NCBI GenBank assembly: GCA_031362725.1
Contig: JANLTC010000222.1
Coordinates: forward strand, 25,513 to 89,512
DNA length: 64,000 bases
Direction of reading: 5' to 3'
Source: PR03 sp031362725
Lineage (GTDB): Bacteria; Myxococcota_A; UBA9160; PR03
Positions 1 to 9,592 of this stretch are shown piece after piece. Made by a program: the position numbers and the translations under genes. How positions within the stretch are numbered: position 1 is the first letter of the stretch; the number at the start of each line of letters is the position of its first letter. The notes below the pieces were generated by a model. The model saw only the letters and a program-made list of their open reading frames with translations. It searched no databases and was not told where the DNA came from.

Positions 1-1
1 G

Positions 2-1372
2 CCGTTCTGGGGCGTTGCGATCGCGCTCGCGTGGTCGGCGCAAGACCTGCTGCGACTCCGCCCGACTTCGGCCGTCGCGCGTGCGATTGCCGGAGCCGCG
101 GTCGTCCTGCTCCTCGCGGGGCTCGCGCTGCTCACGCATCGCCAGAGCGCGAAATGGCAGAACGAGATCGGGCTCTTCGAAGACGCGCTCGCGAACACCG
201 AGCGGAACTGGCTCGCGCATGGCGTCCTCGCGGAGCGCTATTTCGCGCAGAGCAACTTCCCAAAGACGATCGAGCACTGCCAGGAGGCGGCGAAGTACAA
301 CCGCGACATGGGAACGGTCCGGAGTACCTGGGGACTCGCGCTCTACGAGAGCGGCTCGCCGGACCGCGCCCTCGAACAGTTCGAACTCGCGGTGGCGCAA
401 GAGCCCGACAACCCCGTCGGCTACATGAACCTCGGTTGGATCTACACCGAGCGCGGCCTCTATGACCAGGCGCTGGCGCGCCTCGCTACCGCCGCCCGGC
501 TGATCGAGCCGAAGACTCCGGCGTACACGCGCAAGACGATCTTCGCGAACTGGGCAACCGCGCTCGCGAAGAGCAATCGGCTGCAGGAGTCACGGGAGAA
601 GTTCGCCCTTGCGCTCGAGATCGAGCCCAACGAAGCCGCCCTGCTCCGCGACGCCGCGCGCATCGACGTGCAATTGCGCGACCCGGCGCGCGCCATCGAG
701 CGGCTCCGCCGTGTGCTGGCGACCGATCCAGCGGATGCCGAGGCCGCCTATCTGCTCGCGAGCGCGACCGCGCTCGACGGCGAATCGAACGAGGCGGCAA
801 CCCTCTTCGGACGCGCGCTCGCGCAGAGTCCCAGGCAGGCGATCGTGACGATCGACCTCGCTAGAACGCTTGCGCGGCAGGACCGCCGCGACGAGGCGTT
901 CGGGATCCTCGACGCGCTGCTCGCGTTGCCGCCGCCATCCGAAGCGGCCGACGCCCAATTCGTGCGCTCCACCGTGGAGACGCAGCGCGCCGAGATCCAA
1001 CTCGAGGCCAGCGACTACACCGCTGGGATCGCGAGTCTGGAGCGCGCCGTCTCGATCTGGCCGGACAACTACGACGCCAACAACCGCCTCGCCTTCCTGC
1101 TGGCCACCCGCGCGGAACCCGTGCTGCGCGATCCGACGCGCGCCGTGACGCTTGCCGAGCGCGCCACCTCCGCGCGACGCGAGTTCGGGTCGCTCGCGAC
1201 GCTCGCGGCCGCCTATGCAGCCGCAGGGCGCTTCCCCGCCGCCATCGAGGCGACGCGCGAAGCGCAGGACCTCGCGGTGCAGGCGAACGACGCACTTGCG
1301 ATTGCGGCGCTGGAGCAGCAGCGGCGGCTCTACGTGCAGGCGGCGCGCGACGTCAGTGACGCTCCCAAGTGA
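2..1372 (+). CDS. TMTC-like membrane/TPR protein, C-terminal part (5' end outside window)
   Basis: The frame is open from the first bases, so the N-terminus is missing. About 456 residues are visible: a hydrophobic helix (AVVLLLAGLALLTH), then KWQNEIGLFEDAL, then roughly 400 residues of tetratricopeptide-type helical repeats (for example GYMNLGWIYTERGLYDQAL). The same helix-to-TPR junction (KWHDSITLFESAV) occurs in the complete gene at 7251-9479, so I read this as the C-terminal half of a paralogue: a polytopic GT-C/DUF1736-like membrane domain followed by TPRs. The family includes eukaryotic TMTC O-mannosyltransferases; activity here is inferred. Its stop overlaps the 3' end of the convergent gene by about 20 bp. 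Confidence 0.8.
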   Translation, partial: PFWGVAIALAWSAQDLLRLRPTSAVARAIAGAAVVLLLAGLALLTHRQSAKWQNEIGLFEDALANTERNWLAHGVLAERYFAQSNFPKTIEHCQEAAKYNRDMGTVRSTWGLALYESGSPDRALEQFELAVAQEPDNPVGYMNLGWIYTERGLYDQALARLATAARLIEPKTPAYTRKTIFANWATALAKSNRLQESREKFALALEIEPNEAALLRDAARIDVQLRDPARAIERLRRVLATDPADAEAAYLLASATALDGESNEAATLFGRALAQSPRQAIVTIDLARTLARQDRRDEAFGILDALLALPPPSEAADAQFVRSTVETQRAEIQLEASDYTAGIASLERAVSIWPDNYDANNRLAFLLATRAEPVLRDPTRAVTLAERATSARREFGSLATLAAAYAAAGRFPAAIEATREAQDLAVQANDALAIAALEQQRRLYVQAARDVSDAPK

Positions 1373-3534
1373 CAGTGGCCTCCTCTAGCGCGCGTCCGCC
1401 GAGATAGAGGCGACGCTGCGACTCGATGCGTGCACCGAGCGCGGTCTCTTTGCGCGCGCGGGCGAGATCGATCGCCCGTCTCGCGCTCTCCGCCGCCGCG
1501 TTGAAATCGCCGGATGCCGCCTGCGCCGCTGCGAGCGTCTGCAGCAGCTCCGGCTCATCGCAGCCGGTCTTGCGACACGTCTCCTCGACCAGCGCGCGCG
1601 CTTCGGCGCCGTTGCGCAGCTCCGGATCAGCGGCCGTCGCGAGTGTCCATGCCAGACGATCGCGTACGGGAATGAGGGTGGGGTCGAGGCGAAGTGCAGT
1701 GCGCAACGCGGCGACCGCGTCGGTGAGCGCTCCGTCCAGCAACAAGGCGAGTCCGAGATCAGCGTGTGGAACCGCGGAATCGGGCTGGAGTTCCGCTGCG
1801 CGCCGCAGATGCCGGATCGCGGCGCTGCGGTCGCCGCTCCGGAACTCGATCTCGGCGAGCGGTCCATAGGCGCGCACGAGCAATGGATCGAGCGCGATCG
1901 CGCGTTCGAGCAGCGCCCGGGTCTGCGGTCCATCGCCCTGCCGCGACGCGACGACCGCGAGGTTGAAGTGCAGCAGCGCGTGGTCCGGCGCGAGCTGTAC
2001 GCCCCGCTCGAGTGCGCGCCGCGCCTCCGCGATCTGGCCGCTTTCCAGCAGCGCGCGACCTAGATTGTTGTAGGTCTCGGGAAAATCCGGATCGGCGCTT
2101 CTCGCCCGCTCGAAGAGTGCGAGCGCCTCCTGCGTCCGTTCCTGCTCGAGCAGAGCCGACCCCGCGTTGTAGTAGGTGACCGCATCGTCCGCGTAGCGCT
2201 GCGGAACCGGCCAGTTCGAGACGACGGCCGCGCAGGCGCCGAGCGCCACGCCGATCCCGAGGTCGCGCCCGTGAGCCCAGCCCGTGCGCAGGTGTTGGAC
2301 GAGGCCATCGAGTCCGGCGCCGGCAAAAAGGACGGCGAGCGGCACCAGCGGGTAGCGATAGCGAGCGAACACATAGAAGAGCGTCACCGCCGCAGCGAAG
2401 CCCAGTGCCGTAGCGTGCAGCAACCAGATCCGCCGCCACGCGCGCCGCGTCCACCAGACGCCGGCGATCGCGAGCGGGAACAGGATCCCAAAGTGAAGTA
2501 CGGAGCCAAGTGCAGCGAGCGGCCTCGACTCCACCTGGTGGGTATGGATCGCCTCGGCGTCGACGAACTCGACGCGGTTCCAGGTCAGCCACCACTTGCG
2601 GGCGAGCAGTCGCGCCCATTCGGCCGGGGCGCTGCGAATGTCCGCGAAGGTGCGCGACATCCAGTAGTCGGACACCTGCGCGGGCGTGAGCGCGCGATCG
2701 AGTTCGTCCTCTGCAATCGCACGCGCGTCGTCGCGCTCGAACGTCGCCTCGCCGCGACCGGCTCGCATCGGCGCGTAGGTGCCGTCGGCACCGCGGCGGT
2801 TGCCGATATAGAAGTTCGGGCCCATCTGCGCGGTCGTCAGCAGGAACACGCCGCCGACGTGCGCGTTGCGTAGCCCCACCGGAACGAGCAGCGTCGCCAC
2901 GCCGAGCGACAGCGCAGCCGCTCCGGCGAATGCGCGCGCCGCGCCGAGCGGCCAGGAAACCCACAGCGCCCAGATGCCCAGCACGGGAATCAGCGCGGCG
3001 GCATTCTCGCGGTTGAGGATCATCGCGCCGAGCAGGACGCCGCTGCCGGCGAGCTTCGCGAGCGACGGTCGCTGCTGCGCGGCGGCGGCGAGCCAGAGCA
3101 GCGCGGCCATCAGCAGCAGGTCGAGCGACGCCTTCTGGAGTATGCCATCGAAGAAGATTGCGGGCGGATAGAGCGCCAACAGGACGCCCGCCCACCAGCC
3201 CACGCGTTCCGAGAAGAAACTCGCCCGCACGCGCCAGGCACACCGAAGCGAGCGCACCGAAGATCGCCTGCGCGAAGCGCACGACCCACGCGTCGTGACC
3301 GAAGACGTGATAGAGGCTCCCCAACAGGTACGGATAGAGCGGCGTCTGGTAGAAAACCTGCGAGCCCATCCAGTCGCCCGCGGCGATCGCCTGCGCCCAG
3401 CGATCGTATCCCCCCGCGTCGCCGAGCAAGACCTCATAGAGCAGCGAATCCCGCATCGCGTCGAAGTGCAGCGCGCGCGCCAGCACGGCGAGGCAGAAGA
3501 CGACGGCGATCTGGAGGGCGACGCCCCTGCGCAT
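1353..3534 (-). pseudogene. GT-C membrane glycosyltransferase fused to TPRs, single-base frameshift
   Basis: The N-terminal part reads from an ATG at 3534 (start MRRGVALQIAVVF) through LGDAGGYDRW and FYQTPLYPYLLG, typical of the first periplasmic loop of PMT/ArnT-type GT-C enzymes. It runs on to LARAGEFLL. The protein then continues only in another frame (ERVGWWAGVLLALYPP) to the stop at 1353. One extra G at about 3209-3210 explains the break; removing it gives a continuous protein of about 726 residues. The restored protein has about 430 residues of membrane domain and then about 270 of TPRs (for example ETYNNLGRALLESGQIAEA). Coding quality after the break is good, so this is either a very recent mutation or an assembly error. 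It would transfer a sugar from a polyprenyl-phosphate donor (family inference). Confidence 0.75.
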
Positions 3535-3669
3535 CTACACCCGGCCTTCGAAACGAAGCGGCTCCCGCGTCTGGCGCGATCGATCGATCTGGTTCACGAA
3601 CTGGACAGTGCCGCGCTCGCGACGGCAGCGTCAAGCAAAGCGGCGGCGGTGGTAGTCTCTGCGCCCGAC

Positions 3670-5403
3670 ATGGATCCGATGCTCGGAATGCAGAACGAGC
3701 GCAGGCTCGCAGCGAACGTCCGAGCGCGGCGCGCTTGGACCGCCTTGCCGCGACTCGCTGCGCTGTCGTTCTTGGGGCTCACGCTCCACGCCGCGCTTCT
3801 CGAGACGCCCACCGCAGACGAGTTTGCGCACGTGCCGGCAGGTGTCGCCGCGTGGCGTCACGGACGCACGGATCTCTACCGCTCGAATCCCCCGCTGCCA
3901 AAGCTGCTGCTCGCCGCGCCGGTCGCCCTCGATCCCACCGTGACGAGTCCAACGGTCGTCGAGCCACCGCTCTCGTGGGGACCGTGGGAATACGGCCACC
4001 GCTTCATGAACGCCAATCGCGACCAGTATCTGGCGCTGATGATTCGCGCGCGCTGGGCGGCGATCGCATTCGGCCTGCTCGCCGGATTCGTCGTGTTCCG
4101 GTGGGCGCGCGACGTCTTCGGGCTGCGCCCCGCTGCGGTGGTGACGTCGCTGTTCCTGCTCTGTCCGAACGTGCTCGCACATGGCCATCTCGCGACGACC
4201 GACATGGCTGCGCTCGCCAGCATCCTGCTCGCGATGTTCGCGCTTCGCTGGGCCTACCAGCGTCCGGGTCCCGGTCGCTTCGGCCTGGCCGGTGCGGCGC
4301 TCGGCTTCGCACTCGCGATCAAGTTTCTCGGCGTGCTGATCCTGCCCGCGTTCGCGGTGCTCGCGATCGCACACCGATGGCGCGCCGGGGGCATGCCGGT
4401 GGCGCAGCGTCTCCTGCTGGCCGCGCGCGACCTCGCGCTGATGCTCGTCGCCGCGCTCTTCGTGACGAATGCCAGCATCGCGTTCGAGGGCTCGCTGCTG
4501 CCGCTCGGCGCCCTCGAGCTGCACTCGCAGTTCGCGCGCGGGTTGCAGAGCGCGCTGCCCGCCTGGCTCCCCGTTCCGCTGCCGCGCGAGTACGTGCTCG
4601 GCTTCGACGCCGCAAAGGACATCTCGGAACACGGCGAGTTCGGCTCCTACCTGCTCGGTCATTGGTCGGAGCACGGCTGGTGGTACTACAACCTCGTCGC
4701 GCTCGGCGTGAAGATGCCGATCGCGATCCTCGCACTGCTTGGTGTCGCTGGTTGCTTCTGGTGGCAAAGTCGCCTCGCCTGGATCGAACTCGCGTCGCTG
4801 CTGATTCCGTTTGCGGCGCTGATCCTCGTGTTCTCGACCGCGAGCAACCTCAATATCGGGATCCGTCACGTTCTGCCGGCGCTCCCGTTCGCCTTCTTGC
4901 TGCTCGGCCCGGTTTTCCTGGTGACCGCGAACCGGCGTCGCGAGCGGCTCGCCTGCGCGCTCGCTGCAGGGTCACTCGCGATCGCAACCTTCGATGCCGT
5001 CGCGATCCATCCCGATTCGCTCACGTTCTTCAATGCGATCGCCGGCGGACCCGAGCACGGCGCCGAGTGGCTGCTCGACTCGAATTTCGATTGGGGCCAG
5101 GACCTCTACCGGGTTCCCGCCGCCGTCGCGTCGATCGATCCCGATGCGACGCCCTACCTGCTCTACTTCGGTCACGTCGATCCGGCGCTCTACGGCTTGC
5201 GCTATCAGCTACTCCCGCCGACGCCCGTCGAAGGGATCCTCGCCGTCAGCGAGAACTTCCTGCGGGGCTACCCCTATCTCACGGTGGCGCCGAACGGCGC
5301 GATGACCGGAGTCGCGGGCGACACCGCAGCGTGGCTGCGAGCGGAAGAGCCGGTCCTGCGGCTCGGCTCGATCCTGCTCTTCGACACGCGTAGGACGCGA
5401 TGA
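3670..5403 (+). CDS. GT-C family membrane glycosyltransferase (PMT/ArnT-like)
   Basis: This is a 577-residue polytopic membrane protein. After the first TM helix it has ETPTADEFAHV, where the acidic pair sits in the position of the catalytic acid of GT-C enzymes. RSNPPLPKLLLA and NVLAHGHLATTDMAAL follow, both recurrent in PMT_2-type dolichyl/polyprenyl-phosphate-sugar transferases. The ATG at 3670 is chosen because upstream codons in this frame are antisense to the divergent gene starting at 3534 and lack family features. The next gene starts inside its stop codon (ATGA at 5400-5403), so the two are translationally coupled. No TPRs are attached, unlike its neighbours. The likely role is transfer of a lipid-linked sugar on the periplasmic side; acceptor unknown. 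Confidence 0.8.
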   Translation: MDPMLGMQNERRLAANVRARRAWTALPRLAALSFLGLTLHAALLETPTADEFAHVPAGVAAWRHGRTDLYRSNPPLPKLLLAAPVALDPTVTSPTVVEPPLSWGPWEYGHRFMNANRDQYLALMIRARWAAIAFGLLAGFVVFRWARDVFGLRPAAVVTSLFLLCPNVLAHGHLATTDMAALASILLAMFALRWAYQRPGPGRFGLAGAALGFALAIKFLGVLILPAFAVLAIAHRWRAGGMPVAQRLLLAARDLALMLVAALFVTNASIAFEGSLLPLGALELHSQFARGLQSALPAWLPVPLPREYVLGFDAAKDISEHGEFGSYLLGHWSEHGWWYYNLVALGVKMPIAILALLGVAGCFWWQSRLAWIELASLLIPFAALILVFSTASNLNIGIRHVLPALPFAFLLLGPVFLVTANRRRERLACALAAGSLAIATFDAVAIHPDSLTFFNAIAGGPEHGAEWLLDSNFDWGQDLYRVPAAVASIDPDATPYLLYFGHVDPALYGLRYQLLPPTPVEGILAVSENFLRGYPYLTVAPNGAMTGVAGDTAAWLRAEEPVLRLGSILLFDTRRTR

Positions 5404-7244
5404 CGCGCAGCGCGCGAGCGTTCGCGGAAGTCCCGCCCTGGCTGCGCGCCGCGGCGCTCGCCGCGCTGGTGATCGCCGTCTATGGGCCGACCTTCGCCAA
5501 CGGCTACATCTCCGATGACGAGATCTACATCCGCGGCATCCACGATCTCCGCTCGCTCGCGGGTCTGCGCGACATCTGGTTCCGGATCGGGGCGATCCCG
5601 CAGTACTACCCGCTGGTCCACACCTCGTTCTGGCTGGAGTACCGCATCTGGGGGCTCGACCCGCTCGGCTTCCACGCGATGAACGTCGCCCTCCACGCGA
5701 GTGTGTCGATCCTCGTGTGGCAGCTGCTGCTCCGCTTGCGGGTTCCCGGAGCCTGGTTCGCGGCGGCGCTCTTTGCGGTGCATCCGGTGCACGTCGAGAC
5801 GGTGGCGTGGGCGAGCGAACGGAAGAACCTCTACGCGGCCGCGTTCGCGCTGGGATCGATTCTCGCGTACCTGCGCTTCGCGCCCGCCGATGCGGTGCCG
5901 GAAGACGCGCGTGCGTTCCACGCGACGCGCTTCTACGTCGTCTCGCTGCTGCTCTACGTCGCGGCGCTGCTCTCCAAGACGGTCGTGGTCACGACGCCCG
6001 CCGTGCTGCTCGTGCTGCGCTGGTGGAAGACCGGCCGGATCGGCGCGCGCGACGTGCGCCCGCTGCTCCCGTTCATCGCGATCGGCGTACCGCTTTCGCT
6101 GCTCACGGTATGGATCGAGCGCGTGCATGTCGGCGCGAGCGGCGCGGCGTGGGAGCTTGCACCAGCGGGTCGCGTGCTCGTCGCCGGCCGCGCCGTCTGG
6201 TTTTATCTCGGCAAGCTGTTCTGGCCGCACCCACTCGGCTTCGTGTATCCGCGCTGGACGCTGGATCCCCACTCCGCCTTTCAGTGGGCATTCCCGGCGA
6301 CGCTCGCGCTGCTCGGGCTCGGGCTCTTCGCGCTGCGCTCTCGGATCGGCCGCGGACCGCTCGCAGCGCTGCTGCTCTTCGTCGGGATTCTCGTCCCGGC
6401 GCTCGGCTTCTTCGACGTCTATCCGTTCCTGTTCTCGTTCGTCGCCGATCACTACCAGTATCACGCGAGCATCGCGGTGATCGCGCTCTTCGCCGCGGCG
6501 GCGAGCCGCGCGACCGCAACGGTGCGTGCGGCGGGCATCGGAGGCGCTCTCGCCGCACTCGCGATCCTCGGCCTGCTCGCCCACCGCGAAACCTACAGCT
6601 ATCGCGACGACCAGACGCTGATCCACCGCAACGTCGCGCTCCAACCCGGATCGTGGGCGGCGCACTATCGGCTCGGAGCGGCACTGCAGCGCGAGCACCG
6701 GCTCGCGGAGGCGATTGCCGAGTTCGAGGAAGCCCTGCGCCTCTATCCCGACTATGCGCCGGCGCACGCGAACATCGGGATCAACCTGGCGACGCTCGGG
6801 CGCAGCGACGACGCGGCCGCGGCTTTCGAGCGCGCACTCGCGGGTGATCTCGAGGACGACGATCGCGCCACGGTGCAGCTGCATCTCGGCAACGTTCGCG
6901 TCACGCAGCGGCGTTTCGACGACGCCGCCCGTGCGTTCCGCGCCGGTGTCGCGCTCAGCGCAGATCCCGCCGAACTCGAGTACAGCCTCGGTGTCGTGCT
7001 GCGACAGCTCGGCGATGCGGCCGGCTCGCGCGAAGCGCTGGGGAGCTCCGTCGCTCACCAACCGGACGTCGCGAAGTCGCGCTACGCGCTCGGCTCGGTC
7101 CTGCTCGAGGGCGGCGACGCAGTGGGCGCCGAAGAGCAGCTCAGCCGGGCGGTTTCGCTCGACCCGGACCACGCCCCGGCACGCGCGTTGTTGGGCGTCG
7201 CGCGCAGCCGGCTTCGCGACGCGCCGGAAGCAGCGCGCGAGTAG
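5400..7244 (+). CDS. TMTC-like O-mannosyltransferase-type membrane protein with C-terminal TPRs
   Basis: This 614-residue protein has about 385 residues of membrane domain and then about 220 residues of TPRs (for example APAHANIGINLATLGRSDDA). Near the N-terminus, YGPTFANGYISDDEIY carries the paired acidic residues that follow TM1 in TMTC proteins. FHAMNVALHASVSILVW and LFAVHPVHVETVAWASERK match the highly characteristic DUF1736-type segment shared with eukaryotic TMTC1-4, which O-mannosylate cadherin domains. The gene is coupled by ATGA to the preceding GT-C gene. A tail-to-tail paralogue begins 7 bp downstream. The fold and family are clear; the donor sugar and protein acceptor are not established by sequence. 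Confidence 0.82.
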   Translation: MTRSARAFAEVPPWLRAAALAALVIAVYGPTFANGYISDDEIYIRGIHDLRSLAGLRDIWFRIGAIPQYYPLVHTSFWLEYRIWGLDPLGFHAMNVALHASVSILVWQLLLRLRVPGAWFAAALFAVHPVHVETVAWASERKNLYAAAFALGSILAYLRFAPADAVPEDARAFHATRFYVVSLLLYVAALLSKTVVVTTPAVLLVLRWWKTGRIGARDVRPLLPFIAIGVPLSLLTVWIERVHVGASGAAWELAPAGRVLVAGRAVWFYLGKLFWPHPLGFVYPRWTLDPHSAFQWAFPATLALLGLGLFALRSRIGRGPLAALLLFVGILVPALGFFDVYPFLFSFVADHYQYHASIAVIALFAAAASRATATVRAAGIGGALAALAILGLLAHRETYSYRDDQTLIHRNVALQPGSWAAHYRLGAALQREHRLAEAIAEFEEALRLYPDYAPAHANIGINLATLGRSDDAAAAFERALAGDLEDDDRATVQLHLGNVRVTQRRFDDAARAFRAGVALSADPAELEYSLGVVLRQLGDAAGSREALGSSVAHQPDVAKSRYALGSVLLEGGDAVGAEEQLSRAVSLDPDHAPARALLGVARSRLRDAPEAARE

Positions 7245-7250
7245 CCACGC

Positions 7251-9479
7251 TCAGCGGTGCGACGGCGAACCCTTCGACGCGGCGAGGGAAGCCAGCTGCG
7301 CTTCGATGGCGGCGATCGCCGCAGCGTCGTTCGTCTCCCGCGCCACGCCGAGCGCTTCGCGCCCCACGCGCAGCGCGTCGTCGCGCCGGCCGGTCGCTTC
7401 GTAGGCCGCGGCGAGCGTGGCGAGTGCCTCGGGCTTGCGCCGGTTCGAGAGCGCCACCGCGCGCTCGGCCAGCGGAACGGCGCGCTGCGGATCCCCTACT
7501 TCCGCGGCGGGTGTCGTCGCGAGCAGCGACGCCAGGTTGTTGGTGGCCGCGTAGTTCTCGGGCCAATCGGCCACGGCGCGTTCGTACTCGCGGATCGCGC
7601 TCGCCGCTTCGTGCTGGAGCGAGAAGGCGTCGCCGCGATACAAGTGGAGTGTCGAGGTCAGGCGCTCACGTTGCGCTCCGGGAAAGTCGCGCGCGGCGGC
7701 AAGGGCGCCGCCCAGGACCTCCGTCGCTTCCGCGAAGCGGCCGAGGATGCCGAGCGCGCGCGCCCACTCGATTCGCGCGTCGAAGTTCATCGGATCGAGC
7801 GCGACGGCGCGCGCGTACTTCGCTGCCGCTTCGTCGAGTCGACCCAGTCTGGACAGACTGGTCGCGAGCAGGTGGGCGGCTCGAGCGCTCTGCGGGTCGA
7901 TCGCGAGCGCGGCGGCAAGCGTCTCCGCAGCCAGGTCGTAGCGACCCTCCTGCAGGTAGATCCAGCCGAGATTCGTGAAGCCCATGACGTTCTTCGGCGC
8001 GACCTGCGTCGCTTCCAAGAGTCGCGTGATTGCGGCCTGCTTCGAGCCCGTCTGGTAGAGCGCCATGCCGTAGATCGGCAGCACCTCGCCGAGATCGCGC
8101 GGGTAGCGGAGCCCGGCTTCCGCGTGTTGCAGCGCGCGCGCATAGTCGCCGCGATTGAAGTACTGAGCGGCGAGCGCGCGGTGGGCGATGTAGTTGCGAT
8201 CGTCCGCGGCGACCGCGGACTCGAAGAGCGTGATCGAATCGTGCCACTTCGCAGCCTGCCCGTGGGTGACGACCGCGAGCCCCGCAAGCAGCATTGCCGT
8301 CGCCGCTGCGAAGGCGGAGCGAGGCACGCCGTGCGACTCGGCGATCTCCCATGCGGAAAAGCCGATCGCGATCGCGAGCCCCCACGAGGGGACGTACGCG
8401 TAGCGGTCGGCCATCGACTGCGCGCCGACCTGCACCAGACCGATCACCGGAATCAGCATCGCGAGGAACCAGAGCCATCCCACCAGCAGCGGACGCTGGC
8501 GGCGACCGAACCAGAACGCGGCCGCGGTGATCGCGATCCCCAGCGCGGCGCACGCGAGCACGAGCGGAACCGTGACCTCGTCTTCGTAGAGCGGATGGAA
8601 GACCGCGAGTTCCGTCGGCCAGAGGAGCGCGCCCACGTAGCGAAGCGGAGCGATCACGGCGTTGCCGAGACGGATTGCCAGCGGGTAGGCCGCACCCGTC
8701 GCGATCGCGTCGCGCTGCGCGGCCAGCGTCGCGCAGCTCGCAGCCAGCGCGAGCAGCCCGTACGGAATCTTCTCCGGAAGGAGACGCAGCCCGCCGCGCG
8801 CGAGCGCGCGCAGATTCGGCGTTGCGTCAGCGCCTGCTTCGAGTTCAGGTCGCCGCAGCGGCCAGTAGTCGAGCAGCAACAACAGGAAGGGCAGCGGGAC
8901 GAACAGCTGCTTGGAAAGCAGCGAGAGCGCGAAAGCCAGCAGACTGCAGCCGTAGAACGCGCGGCCTCCCGCCCGCGCCCAGCGTGCGTAACTCCAGATC
9001 GCGAGAATCGCGAAGAGCGTCGCGAGCGTGGTCTTGCGCTGCGAGATCCACGCGACCGACTCGACGTTGACGGGATGCAGCGCAAAGACGCCCGCCACGA
9101 GAAGACTCGGCGCCGGCGCTCCAGTCACCGACACGAGCATCGCGAAGAGCAGCACCGCGTTCGCCGTATGGAGCACGACGTTCATCACATGGTGGCCCGC
9201 TGGCTCCACACCGAAACACTCGACGTCCACCATGTGGCTGATCCAGGTGAGCGGGAACCAGTTGCCGGCGTGCGCAGCCGTGAATGCCCATGCCACGCCT
9301 TCGCGACTCAGACCCGCCTCGACCATCTCGTTCTCCGGGACGTAGTCGGCGTCGTCGATGTCGACGAAGCCTGCGGAGAAGGTCGGCGCATACGCAGCGA
9401 GCGTCGCTCCCGCGAGGAGAACGCCGAGGAGTAGCGTGGACAACGGAAGTGCGGGCAGACGAGAAAGCGCGCGGGACAT
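7251..9479 (-). CDS. TMTC-like O-mannosyltransferase-type membrane protein with C-terminal TPRs
   Basis: A complete 742-residue paralogue of the genes at 2-1372 and 5400-7244. YAPTFSAGFVDIDDADYVPE gives the acidic loop after TM1. HHVMNVVLHTANAVLLF and VFALHPVNVESVAWISQRK give the TMTC/DUF1736 signature. About 12 hydrophobic segments fill the first 410 residues, and the rest is TPR (for example MGFTNLGWIYLQEGRYDLA). The ATG at 9479 is followed at once by a hydrophobic N-terminal helix (PLSTLLLGVLLAGATLAAY). The gene diverges from the GT-C gene at 9593 across a 113-bp gap that could hold both promoters. Having three such paralogues in 9.5 kb suggests different acceptors or sequential transfer (inference). 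Confidence 0.82.
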   Translation of the reverse strand: MSRALSRLPALPLSTLLLGVLLAGATLAAYAPTFSAGFVDIDDADYVPENEMVEAGLSREGVAWAFTAAHAGNWFPLTWISHMVDVECFGVEPAGHHVMNVVLHTANAVLLFAMLVSVTGAPAPSLLVAGVFALHPVNVESVAWISQRKTTLATLFAILAIWSYARWARAGGRAFYGCSLLAFALSLLSKQLFVPLPFLLLLLDYWPLRRPELEAGADATPNLRALARGGLRLLPEKIPYGLLALAASCATLAAQRDAIATGAAYPLAIRLGNAVIAPLRYVGALLWPTELAVFHPLYEDEVTVPLVLACAALGIAITAAAFWFGRRQRPLLVGWLWFLAMLIPVIGLVQVGAQSMADRYAYVPSWGLAIAIGFSAWEIAESHGVPRSAFAAATAMLLAGLAVVTHGQAAKWHDSITLFESAVAADDRNYIAHRALAAQYFNRGDYARALQHAEAGLRYPRDLGEVLPIYGMALYQTGSKQAAITRLLEATQVAPKNVMGFTNLGWIYLQEGRYDLAAETLAAALAIDPQSARAAHLLATSLSRLGRLDEAAAKYARAVALDPMNFDARIEWARALGILGRFAEATEVLGGALAAARDFPGAQRERLTSTLHLYRGDAFSLQHEAASAIREYERAVADWPENYAATNNLASLLATTPAAEVGDPQRAVPLAERAVALSNRRKPEALATLAAAYEATGRRDDALRVGREALGVARETNDAAAIAAIEAQLASLAASKGSPSHR

Positions 9480-9592
9480 GGTGCCGTGCTCATCCTTCGT
9501 GTACCCAGCCCGAGGCTACGCTCGCCACTCGAGTCGCCCGTGCATAGCAAAGGCCATCGCGAGCAGCCGGACGCAAAATAGAGAGGATTCCG

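Noticed and set aside
7257..9434. A 725-codon plus-strand frame opposite the TMTC-like gene
   Set aside because: Arg/Glu/Gln-rich shadow; the minus strand has clear TM and TPR structure.
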